Source of the DNA: an uncultured Lachnospiraceae bacterium
Lineage (GTDB): Bacteria; Bacillota; Clostridia; Lachnospirales; Lachnospiraceae
Direction: 5' to 3'
Assembly (NCBI GenBank): GCA_902803245.1
Contig: CADCPJ010000043.1
Location: forward strand, 1 to 6,019
Length of the DNA: 6,019 nt
In this document: piece by piece, positions 1 to 5,152 of the stretch
Numbering within the stretch: the stretch's first letter is position 1
Layout of the letters: every line of letters starts with the position of its first letter
Position numbers and translations under genes: made by a program
Notes under the pieces: model-generated
Database searches by the model: none
The model's input: only the letters and a program-made list of their open reading frames with translations
What the model was told of the DNA's origin: nothing

Positions 1-9
1 CCTCCCTCG

Positions 10-81
10 AGCGCGAGACGGGGATCGAACCCGCGACCCCCACCTTGGCAAGGTGGTGCTCCACCGCTGAGCCACTCGCGC
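10..81 (-). tRNA. tRNA-Gly with anticodon GCC
   Basis: On the minus strand the cloverleaf is complete. The 7-bp acceptor stem is GCGCGAG (75-81) with CTCGCGC (11-17). The D arm is GCTC/GAGC. The anticodon stem CCACC/GGTGG (52-56 and 40-44) closes the loop TTGCCAA, with anticodon GCC at 47-49. The T arm has GGTTCGATCC at its core. The discriminator base (position 10) is U, as expected for bacterial glycine tRNAs. It decodes GGC and GGU glycine codons. CCA is not encoded (the DNA continues CGA), so the tail must be added by tRNA nucleotidyltransferase. No terminator is visible in the nine bases after it, so the transcript may continue into other RNA genes outside the window. Confidence 0.97.
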
Positions 82-84
82 AGA

Positions 85-106
85 TGTTCTTGTGTTCTCA
101 AGAACA
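85..106 (-). repeat. 8-bp inverted repeat in the tRNA-Gly leader
   Basis: The arms tgttcttg (85-92) and caagaaca (99-106) are perfect reverse complements around a 6-base loop. The element fills almost the whole space between the predicted start site and the tRNA 5' end. In RNA it would fold as a hairpin in the precursor, where it could affect 5' maturation by RNase P or RNA stability. In DNA it could be a protein site. Its function is inferred from position only. Confidence 0.6.
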
Positions 107-112
107 AAATGG

Positions 113-142
113 ATTATACACATAATCCAAAGGGTATGTCAA
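113..142 (-). promoter_or_regulatory. Consensus promoter of tRNA-Gly
   Basis: The minus strand has a perfect -35 TTGACA (137-142), an 18-base spacer and a perfect -10 TATAAT (113-118). Transcription should start near 106, giving a short 5' leader before the tRNA at 81. Consensus boxes are usual for stable RNA genes. The -10 box lies inside an inverted repeat (110-129), described in the findings. Confidence 0.9.
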
Positions 143-212
143 CCCTGTTTTTGCATTTTTTAAAATACAGTGACCGTTCAGTGCACCCGGAACCCGGAAT
201 GCTCCGCGTCCC

Positions 213-989
213 TCATCCGGGATCCTGCGTCCGGACAATCGCGCTCAGAACATACTGGCTGCTCTTGAAGTTTTTCTGGCTGATGTTCTCGAGCCGGATC
301 AGGTCCACATCGAGCCAGAGCTCCTCGGACGCGACGGCGATATGGGAGAACATCGCGCCGAAGCTGAGCTCCTCGTACTTCCCGGGGCGGTCCACCCCTC
401 CCCTTCTCGAGAAGATGTGGATGCGGCTGCCGACCACCACGAATCTCCACGGCTGACGGTTGGAAGCAGAGGGCGCCAGCCGCGCTGCCTCAAGAACCTG
501 TGTCATCCACCTCGTCGGCCGGTCCTTGAACACGCACAGTTCCTCCATGCGGAGCCGCTTTGCCTCCGTGTGGTTCCGTATGGGCCTGCCAAGCGGCTTG
601 CCGAACGCCATCGAGATCACGGCCGTCTTGCCGTTACGGGTCTTCGGCGCGCCTGTTATGCCCGTCCCGCCAAGGAAGCAGCTCCCGACCCCGAGCGTCA
701 GCAAAAAGAGGCTGATCTGCTCGAGGAGATAGCCGGCATTTGTCTCCGCGTGGTCGCGTTTCTCGGAATAGAACGTGAGATAGTAGGGCGCCGCAACCCC
801 GAAGAGTCCTTGAAGCCCCCTCTTTCCCGCAATATTCTCCGTGATCCCGATCTCCGTCCCGATGCCCGGGTAGAGAGGTGTCAGTCCGGAATAGAAGGAG
901 ACCGTCTTCTCGAGCACCCTGTCAGGGAGAGCCTCCATCCGGAATTTCCGAATCGAACTCCTTAAGAAAATCGCTTCATATACCGTCAT
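213..989 (-). CDS. Nitroreductase family protein (TM1586-like, two-domain)
   Basis: This is a 258-residue protein of the FMN-dependent nitroreductase fold, which typically uses NAD(P)H to reduce nitro compounds, quinones or related electrophiles in the cytoplasm. The start of the domain shows the family's RSSIRKF motif (residues 10-16), a typical phosphate/FMN contact. The middle has APSASNRQPWRF (172-183), the classic nitroreductase signature. The repeated half-domain layout, with the signature placed late, fits the putative TM nitroreductase group rather than the short NfsB type. The start is taken at 989 because GAGG lies 7 bases before it, whereas the in-frame ATG at 995 leaves only one base. 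It follows the kinase gene by about 50 bases and may have its own promoter. The physiological substrate cannot be read from the sequence. The family is fairly certain. Confidence 0.9.
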   Translation of the reverse strand: MTVYEAIFLRSSIRKFRMEALPDRVLEKTVSFYSGLTPLYPGIGTEIGITENIAGKRGLQGLFGVAAPYYLTFYSEKRDHAETNAGYLLEQISLFLLTLGVGSCFLGGTGITGAPKTRNGKTAVISMAFGKPLGRPIRNHTEAKRLRMEELCVFKDRPTRWMTQVLEAARLAPSASNRQPWRFVVVGSRIHIFSRRGGVDRPGKYEELSFGAMFSHIAVASEELWLDVDLIRLENISQKNFKSSQYVLSAIVRTQDPG

Positions 990-996
990 GTACATG

Positions 997-1003
997 CCTC
1001 ATC
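997..1003 (-). promoter_or_regulatory. Ribosome binding site that fixes the nitroreductase start
   Basis: On the minus strand GATGAGG (core GAGG at 997-1000) stands 7 bases before the ATG at 989 and only one base before the upstream in-frame ATG at 995. This favours 989, which removes two residues from the longest reading. Confidence 0.65.
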
Positions 1004-1034
1004 AAATCATGCCGGATAAAAAATAAACAGTTCT

Positions 1035-1063
1035 ATGTTAGCCCGAATTCCCGGGAATGTCAA
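1035..1063 (-). promoter_or_regulatory. Candidate nitroreductase promoter inside the kinase 3' end
   Basis: The minus strand reads a perfect -35 TTGACA (1058-1063), a 17-base spacer and TAACAT (1035-1040, four of six consensus positions). The start would fall near 1028, about 40 bases before the nitroreductase ATG. The spacer holds a 12-bp perfect palindrome, attcccgggaat (1047-1058), in the usual place for an operator. The boxes overlap the last codons and the stop of the kinase gene, so partial constraint by coding sequence is possible. It suggests the nitroreductase can be expressed apart from the signalling operon. Confidence 0.5.
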
Positions 1064-2363
1064 ATGACGGCAGGACGATCCGTATTCGCGTTCCGAGTCC
1101 CGTGCGGGTCAGAATCTCAAAATGTCCGCCGTGCTTGTCCACGATCCACTTGGCGATGGAGAGCCCGAGGCCGGTTCCCTGGTAGGACCTCACCTCGTCC
1201 GACCGGTAGAACCTCTCGAACATGTGCTCCGCGTCCGCTTCCGCCATGCCGATGCCCGTATCCTGCACCTCGAGATACACGGTATCATCCCCTTCCCGCC
1301 CGCATCCCAGGTAGATCTCGTCCCCTTCCTTCGTGTACTTTGCGGCGTTGTCGATGAGGATCCTCACGGCCTGCTTGATCAGCCCCTCATCCACGAACCC
1401 CCTTTGTTCCTCCCCGGAGGGCCGGAAGCGGTAGGGGTGGGTCTCGTCGATCATGAAGGATTCCTCGTACACTTCCCGCATCATTTCCGTGAGATTCGTG
1501 TCCACTCTCTTAAGGACCGTCTTGCCGCTGTCGCCGCGCGCGAGGAAGAGGAGCTGCTCCACCAGGTGGTTCATGTGCTCCGACTCGTTGCTGATCGCCA
1601 GGATGGACTCGTCGAGGATCTTCCCGTCCTCCTTGCCCCACCTGCGGAGCATATTCGCGTAGCCCTGGATCACGGCGATCGGCGTGCGGAGCTCGTGGGA
1701 GGCGTCATTTACGAACCGCGCCTGCTGGCGGTAGGTCTCGCGCATCCTCTTAAGCAGGTTGTTGATCGCGGCCTCCACGCCCGCCAGGTCCTTGTCCCCG
1801 AAGGACAGCTTCCTCTCCTCGGTGCTGTCCGGGTCGATCCCGTCGATCGTGACCTCGAGCATCTGGTACTTGTCCTCCGTAAATGCGAACCGGCTGAGCT
1901 CGTCCGCCCTGAGGGCGATCTCGTAGATCGGGTTGAGGATCTTGCGGATCTTCCTGTCCTCCCTGGCATACCCGAATAAAATGAGGAGAAGCTCAGCTCC
2001 GAAGAGGACGGCGGCAAGGATCCCGGCAGTCCTCAAAAAGGGGATCATATCCACATGAATGAGCACCTTTCCCGACGCGTCCGCGACCTCATAGAAGAGC
2101 CCGAAGACGCCTTTTTCCAAGGTGAGGCCCCGGCTGTACGAATAGATATACTCCCCGAAGCGCATCCTCTCAAGGCCCGCTATATAGGCAAATGCCGCCG
2201 CTCCAACCATCAGGATGTCCAGGAAGAAAAAGAGGCCGATCCGCTTTCTGATCATCTGAAAATGGACCTGCCTCGCTATGGATGTCATTTTCTTCTGCTC
2301 CACGGCGCTTCCCGCCGCGGGCTCTCTTAATTCTTTCTTTCCCATATCCGTTTTTACGCGCAC
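1038..2363 (-). CDS. Sensor histidine kinase (two-TM, HisKA/HATPase_c)
   Basis: This membrane-bound kinase autophosphorylates on histidine and passes the phosphate to its partner regulator. Counting from the GTG at 2363 it has 441 residues: TM1 about 42-63, a short extracytoplasmic loop of about 50 residues, TM2 about 112-131, a HAMP-like linker, then the H-box FVNDASHELRTP with H223. The ATPase domain has the N-box ILIDNAAKYT (N339), G1 DTGIGM (368-373), F-box FERFYR and G2 GTGLGLSI (396-403), so it looks fully active. The small external loop suggests sensing within or near the membrane. The start is uncertain: GTG 2363 and ATG 2345 have no clear ribosome site, while ATG 2288 has GGAG 9 bases before it. 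Starting at 2288 removes only a charged tail and keeps both membrane segments. It lies downstream of the response regulator across a repeat-rich gap. Confidence 0.95.
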   Translation of the reverse strand: MRVKTDMGKKELREPAAGSAVEQKKMTSIARQVHFQMIRKRIGLFFFLDILMVGAAAFAYIAGLERMRFGEYIYSYSRGLTLEKGVFGLFYEVADASGKVLIHVDMIPFLRTAGILAAVLFGAELLLILFGYAREDRKIRKILNPIYEIALRADELSRFAFTEDKYQMLEVTIDGIDPDSTEERKLSFGDKDLAGVEAAINNLLKRMRETYRQQARFVNDASHELRTPIAVIQGYANMLRRWGKEDGKILDESILAISNESEHMNHLVEQLLFLARGDSGKTVLKRVDTNLTEMMREVYEESFMIDETHPYRFRPSGEEQRGFVDEGLIKQAVRILIDNAAKYTKEGDEIYLGCGREGDDTVYLEVQDTGIGMAEADAEHMFERFYRSDEVRSYQGTGLGLSIAKWIVDKHGGHFEILTRTGLGTRIRIVLPSFDIPGNSG

Positions 2364-2385
2364 CGCAAAATGAGCGCCTGCAAAG

Positions 2386-2451
2386 GCTGTAAGGATTGCA
2401 GCAGCTGTAAGGACTGCAAGGAGATTGTTCCCTCACAGGCTCTCACAGGCT
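2386..2451. repeat. Short direct repeats in the RR-HK gap
   Basis: Two kinds of repeat fill this stretch. The 15-mer gctgtaaggattgca (2386-2400) recurs at 2404-2418 with one mismatch, period 18. The 10-mer ctcacaggct is duplicated exactly in tandem at 2432-2441 and 2442-2451, covering the response regulator stop codon. The pattern looks like slippage or local duplication. Because of it, all three minus-strand frames and one plus-strand frame are partly open here, which makes the kinase start hard to place. Confidence 0.85.
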
Positions 2452-3168
2452 GTGTCCGGAAGCATCTGATTTAATCACATAGCCGACTCCCCTTACGGTG
2501 TGAATCATTTTCACGCCGAAGACATCGTCGATCTTTGACCGGAGATAGCGGATATAGACGTCGATCACGTTGGTTTCCCCGACGTATTCGTAGCCGCACA
2601 CGCGCTCGAGGAGAGTGTCCCGCGAAAGGACGATGTCCATGTTCTCAAGGAGGGTTTTCAGCATGAGGAACTCGCGGTTTGTGAGCGTGATCTCCTGGCC
2701 GTCGTAAGTCACGAGATGCCTGGGAACGTCCATGAGGAGCCTCTCCCAGGCCAGCGTTCCCTCCCTCTTCCCGCTTCCTTCTTCCACGCCTTCCGGGCGG
2801 GATGCGGGATGAAGCTTCAGGGCCACGCGGATCCGGGCGAGGAGCTCCTCGATCGCAAAGGGCTTCGTGATGTAGTCCACCGCCCCCGCATCGAGCCCCG
2901 AGACCTTGTCCATCACGGCGTCCCTTGCCGTGAGCAGGATGACCGGTGTCGGGCGCTCGTTCATGAGCCTTCTCAGCACTTCCAGGCCATTCAGGCCCGG
3001 AAGCATAATGTCGAGAAGGATCAGGTCGTAAGCGTTCTTCACCGCCTCCTCGAGGGCTGCCCTGCCATTTCCCGAAGTGCTGACGCTGTAGCCCTCGTGA
3101 AGGAGCTCAAGCTCTACGAAGCGGGCCAGCTTCTCCTCGTCCTCTACGATCAGTATCTTTTTTCCCAT
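2443..3168 (-). CDS. OmpR/PhoB-family response regulator
   Basis: This DNA-binding regulator is the evident partner of the downstream kinase. Residue numbers below count from the ATG at 3177. The receiver domain has the acidic pair E12-D13, phosphoacceptor D56 in LILLDIMLPG, switch T83 and the conserved K105 in DYITKPF. The C-terminal winged helix (about 145-240) has LTNREFLMLKTLLEN, the RYLRSKID recognition-helix region and the closing HTVRGVGYVI. All catalytic residues are present. The start at 3168 (MGKKILIVEDE) is preferred because AAGGA lies 9 bases before it. An ATG at 3177 overlaps the stop of the preceding gene as ATGA but leaves the ribosome site nearly touching it. Either way the two genes are translationally coupled. 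Targets are unknown; the operon's own divergent promoter is a natural candidate. Confidence 0.95.
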   Translation of the reverse strand: MGKKILIVEDEEKLARFVELELLHEGYSVSTSGNGRAALEEAVKNAYDLILLDIMLPGLNGLEVLRRLMNERPTPVILLTARDAVMDKVSGLDAGAVDYITKPFAIEELLARIRVALKLHPASRPEGVEEGSGKREGTLAWERLLMDVPRHLVTYDGQEITLTNREFLMLKTLLENMDIVLSRDTLLERVCGYEYVGETNVIDVYIRYLRSKIDDVFGVKMIHTVRGVGYVIKSDASGHSL

Positions 3169-3173
3169 CGCGT

Positions 3174-3728
3174 TCATTCCTTCCTGCCGCCGTTTTCAAA
3201 GCCTTCCTTGAAGCTGTCCGCCATATTCCCGGCGGTATTCATGAAATCGTTGGCGCCTTTTAGCTCGTCCCTTCCCTCAAAGGAGTATCTCACTCCGAAG
3301 AACAGCGCCACAATCATGACGGGGATCACGATCTTCCATCCCCACAGAAGGACGATCACGAAGACGATGAGAGGGATCTGGAACATTCTCTCATTGTGCC
3401 TGTCCACGCAGAAGGAATTGTCGAGGCAGACCCGTATGAAGCGGCGGATCACCTCCCTGAAGGACTTCCCGGGATGTTCGCTCTCCGTCCGGCGCTCCTC
3501 CACCTTCTCCTGTACCTTCACGTATCCTTCCTGCTCGTCCGTGCTGGTCGTGAAGCTGCCCTTTGCCGGTCCTTTTGTTTTTCCGGCCCTCTCGAGGGCG
3601 ACCATCGCGTCCAGCATATCCCAGCCGTTCGCTTCCAGCGCCGCCCTGGCCTCCTCGTAGGAGACATCGGCCCGCTCCCTTAACTTTTCAACCTTCTCAA
3701 GCTGATCCATGTGATTCCTGTCTTCCAT
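3174..3728 (-). CDS. DUF4342-like membrane protein with UBA-like N-terminus
   Basis: This is a 184-residue protein. Residues about 8-50 form a three-helix UBA/TS-N-like domain (EKVEKLRERADVSYEEARAA, then NGWDMLDAMVAL), the fold also used at the N-terminus of elongation factor Ts. A charged linker of about 50 residues follows. The second part has the DUF4342 pattern: a polar strand, then IPL leading into two closely spaced hydrophobic segments (about 117-130 and 131-147), and a polar C-terminal tail. The start at 3728 is clear, with AGGAGG 7 bases before it. Being the first gene of the operon with the regulator and kinase, it may act as an accessory or output of that system, which is inference from gene order. 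The biochemical function of the family is unknown to me. The domain call comes from sequence style, not a profile search. Confidence 0.8.
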   Translation of the reverse strand: MEDRNHMDQLEKVEKLRERADVSYEEARAALEANGWDMLDAMVALERAGKTKGPAKGSFTTSTDEQEGYVKVQEKVEERRTESEHPGKSFREVIRRFIRVCLDNSFCVDRHNERMFQIPLIVFVIVLLWGWKIVIPVMIVALFFGVRYSFEGRDELKGANDFMNTAGNMADSFKEGFENGGRKE

Positions 3729-3735
3729 GATCTTT

Positions 3736-3741
3736 CCTCCT
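3736..3741 (-). promoter_or_regulatory. Ribosome binding site of the DUF4342-like gene
   Basis: A full AGGAGG on the minus strand sits 7 bases before the ATG at 3728. It is the strongest site in the leftward operon and decides the start of its first gene. Confidence 0.85.
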
Positions 3742-3937
3742 TCGCCTTATGCCCTGCGCCATCTATGGTCCGGATCCCGGAAACCCGGGAGGTCTTTGAT
3801 CGCTGTCGCCTTAATGATCTCTGACCTTAAGTCCCCGGGGATCTTGTTTACAGTCCAAACTATACAGGCCGAGGCTTAAATGCGCTTTCAGGAAAGATTA
3901 AAATCGGATTAATGTTCCTTAAAAATGATTTTCATCT

Positions 3938-3966
3938 ATTATATCACTTTTCCATTCCCTTGAAAA
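3938..3966 (-). promoter_or_regulatory. Extended -10 promoter of the leftward signalling operon
   Basis: The minus strand has TGATATAAT, an extended -10 (TATAAT at 3938-3943, with TG one base ahead), a 17-base spacer and TTTTCA as a weak -35 (3961-3966, four of six consensus positions). Initiation near 3931 gives an unusually long untranslated leader of about 200 bases before the DUF4342-like gene. Confidence 0.7.
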
Positions 3967-3972
3967 ATCCGT

Positions 3973-4018
3973 ATCCTGCGCCTCCCGCCGCAAAAATCTC
4001 TTGAAGATGAGGCAGGAT
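3973..4018. repeat. 7-bp inverted repeat in the divergent promoter region
   Basis: The arms atcctgc (3973-3979) and gcaggat (4012-4018) are exact reverse complements whose centres are 39 bases apart, close to four helical turns. One arm sits just upstream of the leftward -35 and the other lies between the -35 and -10 of the rightward promoter. That placement suits a regulator affecting both genes, but chance cannot be ruled out. Confidence 0.45.
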
Positions 4019-4028
4019 GAAGTATAAT
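4001..4028 (+). promoter_or_regulatory. Promoter of the Bax-inhibitor operon
   Basis: TTGAAG (4001-4006) is followed after 16 bases by a perfect TATAAT (4023-4028). The start would be near 4035, leaving a leader of about 67 bases that ends in the strong ribosome site before the ATG at 4102. Confidence 0.75.
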
Positions 4029-4084
4029 GGAATGACACCTTTTTTAAGCGGACTGCCACAGATCGCTGCATTTATATCGTTCTT

Positions 4085-4091
4085 AAGGAGG
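4085..4091 (+). promoter_or_regulatory. Ribosome binding site of the Bax-inhibitor gene
   Basis: AAGGAGG ends 10 bases before the ATG at 4102. The complementarity to 16S rRNA is strong and the spacing slightly long. It supports 4102 over later in-frame ATGs. Confidence 0.85.
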
Positions 4092-4101
4092 TATTCTTTT
4101 T

Positions 4102-4809
4102 ATGAGTGGAGGTTTTGAACCCACCGGAAGTGAAAAGAAAGGCATTCGGGATGTCTATATGGAGAAGAGGCTCTTCGATGACGACACCACGATCATCAGC
4201 GCGAGGGCCTACAATCTCATCATCGGCGTCATGATCGCTCTCGGTTTCGCCATTGACTTCTTCATGGCTTATGAGCTTTCGAACCTCATCCTGCGGATCC
4301 CGCTCCCCGCGGTGATCATCGCCTATCTCATCATGAGCCTCGGCGGAACCTTCGTGGTTCACAAGTCCACGAGCGCATTCGTGAGCGGCGTCGGCTTCAT
4401 CGTCATGGCGATCGGCATGGGACTACTGCTCACCTTCTTCTTAAATGAGTACAATCTCTCCGCCGTCTACCTCTCCTTCGGCATCACGGCGGCGATCACG
4501 ATCATCATGATGATCCTCGGGACAATCATGCCGAACCTGTTTCTCAGCATAGGGAAGTCGCTTGGCATCGCGCTCCTCATCGCGATCATCGTCGAGATCG
4601 TCTGCTCCTTCTTCTTCCGGGGCGCGCTTGAAGTCGTCGACTTCGTGATCATCCCCATCTTCTGCGGCTACATCGGCTATGACTGGGCGAGGGCGCAGAA
4701 ATACCCGAAAACTGCAAACAACGCGATCGACGCGGCGGCGGATCTCTACATAGACATCGTCAATGTCCTCATCCGCATCCTCGAGATCGTCGGCGATTCA
4801 AAGAGTTGA
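4102..4809 (+). CDS. Bax inhibitor-1 / YccA-YetJ family membrane protein
   Basis: This is a 235-residue integral membrane protein of the TMBIM/BI-1 family. The best-studied bacterial member, B. subtilis YetJ, is a pH-sensitive calcium leak channel. After a polar N-terminus come about seven hydrophobic segments (about 37-55, 67-87, 92-113, 120-140, 146-171, 176-193 and 212-228). The C-terminal part is diagnostic: GYIGYDWARAQ followed by AAADLYIDIVNVLIRIL, matching the family's YD and LYLDFINLFL signatures. D194 and D218 are 24 residues apart, the same spacing as the D171/D195 pair that forms the pH sensor in YetJ. The length matches the family. A four-base gap separates it from the next gene. 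It diverges from the two-component operon, so the two may share regulation. The exact function here (calcium leak, membrane stress, proteostasis) is inference. Confidence 0.88.
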   Translation: MSGGFEPTGSEKKGIRDVYMEKRLFDDDTTIISARAYNLIIGVMIALGFAIDFFMAYELSNLILRIPLPAVIIAYLIMSLGGTFVVHKSTSAFVSGVGFIVMAIGMGLLLTFFLNEYNLSAVYLSFGITAAITIIMMILGTIMPNLFLSIGKSLGIALLIAIIVEIVCSFFFRGALEVVDFVIIPIFCGYIGYDWARAQKYPKTANNAIDAAADLYIDIVNVLIRILEIVGDSKS

Positions 4810-4813
4810 AGCT

Positions 4814-5116
4814 ATGGGCAGATTATTTGATTTTCTGATTATCGGTATCCTTGTATTCGCTATACTGATGCTCCTTACCGGAAATGACGACAAGCTGATG
4901 GGTCTCTTCTCCGGGAAGAACCAGAGCGTCTACGATCACTATGAGAAGGAGCCCTTCAACCGGGCGACGCTCATTTTCTGCGTCATCATGCTGGCAAATG
5001 AGATCATGCTGCTCCTTGTCGGCCCGACGATTCCGGCTCTCTCTTTAGTCTCGGTCGGCATCACGATCGCCGCATTCGGGGGATTCATCGTCTATATCCG
5101 CAAGTACAGGAAATAA
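4814..5116 (+). CDS. Small three-TM membrane protein (DUF3784-like?)
   Basis: This is a 100-residue protein with three predicted membrane segments (about 5-21, 50-69 and 74-95) and a basic C-terminal end, IRKYRK. Between TM1 and TM2 is a polar stretch with LFSGKNQSVYDHYEKEPFNR. The order of a short TM, a Gly/Tyr-containing loop with an Arg before TM2, and then two TMs recalls the DUF3784 family, but this is a weak resemblance. The ATG at 4814 is chosen because it follows the Bax-inhibitor stop by 4 bases, suggesting translational coupling. Reading from the upstream ATG at 4763 would add a Ser-rich stretch that is simply the other gene in another frame. The ribosome site is poor, consistent with coupling. 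Its role is unknown. It may form a complex with the Bax-inhibitor protein. Confidence 0.8.
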   Translation: MGRLFDFLIIGILVFAILMLLTGNDDKLMGLFSGKNQSVYDHYEKEPFNRATLIFCVIMLANEIMLLLVGPTIPALSLVSVGITIAAFGGFIVYIRKYRK

Positions 5117-5140
5117 AAAAATATACACATTTATTCAATC

Positions 5141-5145
5141 GGAGG
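5141..5145 (+). promoter_or_regulatory. Ribosome binding site of ilvE
   Basis: GGAGG stands 7 bases before the ATG at 5153. The gap after the preceding gene is only 36 bases and shows no terminator and no convincing promoter, so ilvE may be read partly from the upstream promoter at 4001-4028. Confidence 0.85.
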
Positions 5146-5152
5146 CAACACT

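Larger units (their letters stand above)
3729..4101. other. Divergent intergenic control region with long leader
   Basis: About 370 bases lie between the leftward signalling operon and the rightward Bax-inhibitor gene. The region holds two opposed promoters (3938-3966 and 4001-4028) and a 7-bp inverted repeat between and within them. It also encodes a leader of about 200 bases on the leftward transcript. That leader can form a stem of TCCCGG/CCGGGA (3775-3780 with 3785-3790), contains the palindrome tccccgggga (3832-3841), and has AGGTC/GACCT arms (3823-3827 with 3790-3794) enclosing GATC pairs. I recognise no riboswitch class and see no T-run for a terminator. A startless open frame (3750-3875, minus) is treated in the findings. 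Confidence 0.7.

Noticed and set aside
143..212. Possible terminator after the nitroreductase gene
   Set aside because: A weak stem (about 184-203) can be drawn, but it has a bulge and is not followed directly by a T-run. I could not support an intrinsic terminator.
342..965. Plus-strand open frame of 207 codons opposite the nitroreductase
   Set aside because: The minus-strand frame carries clear nitroreductase motifs. The antisense frame has low-complexity Arg/Pro-rich content and no ribosome site.
1122..1979. Plus-strand open frame of 285 codons opposite the kinase
   Set aside because: It mirrors the kinase coding sequence in a GC-rich genome (His/Leu/Val/Arg-rich product), matches no family I know, and the kinase on the other strand has all its signature boxes.
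2170..2436. Minus-strand 88-codon frame starting MREQSPCSPY
   Set aside because: It overlaps the kinase N-terminus in another frame and its Cys/Ser/Pro content comes from the DNA repeats. No independent support.
2716..3660. Plus-strand open frame of 314 codons spanning the regulator and the DUF4342-like gene
   Set aside because: It runs antisense across two well-supported genes and their junction. The product shows no domain and there is no ribosome site.
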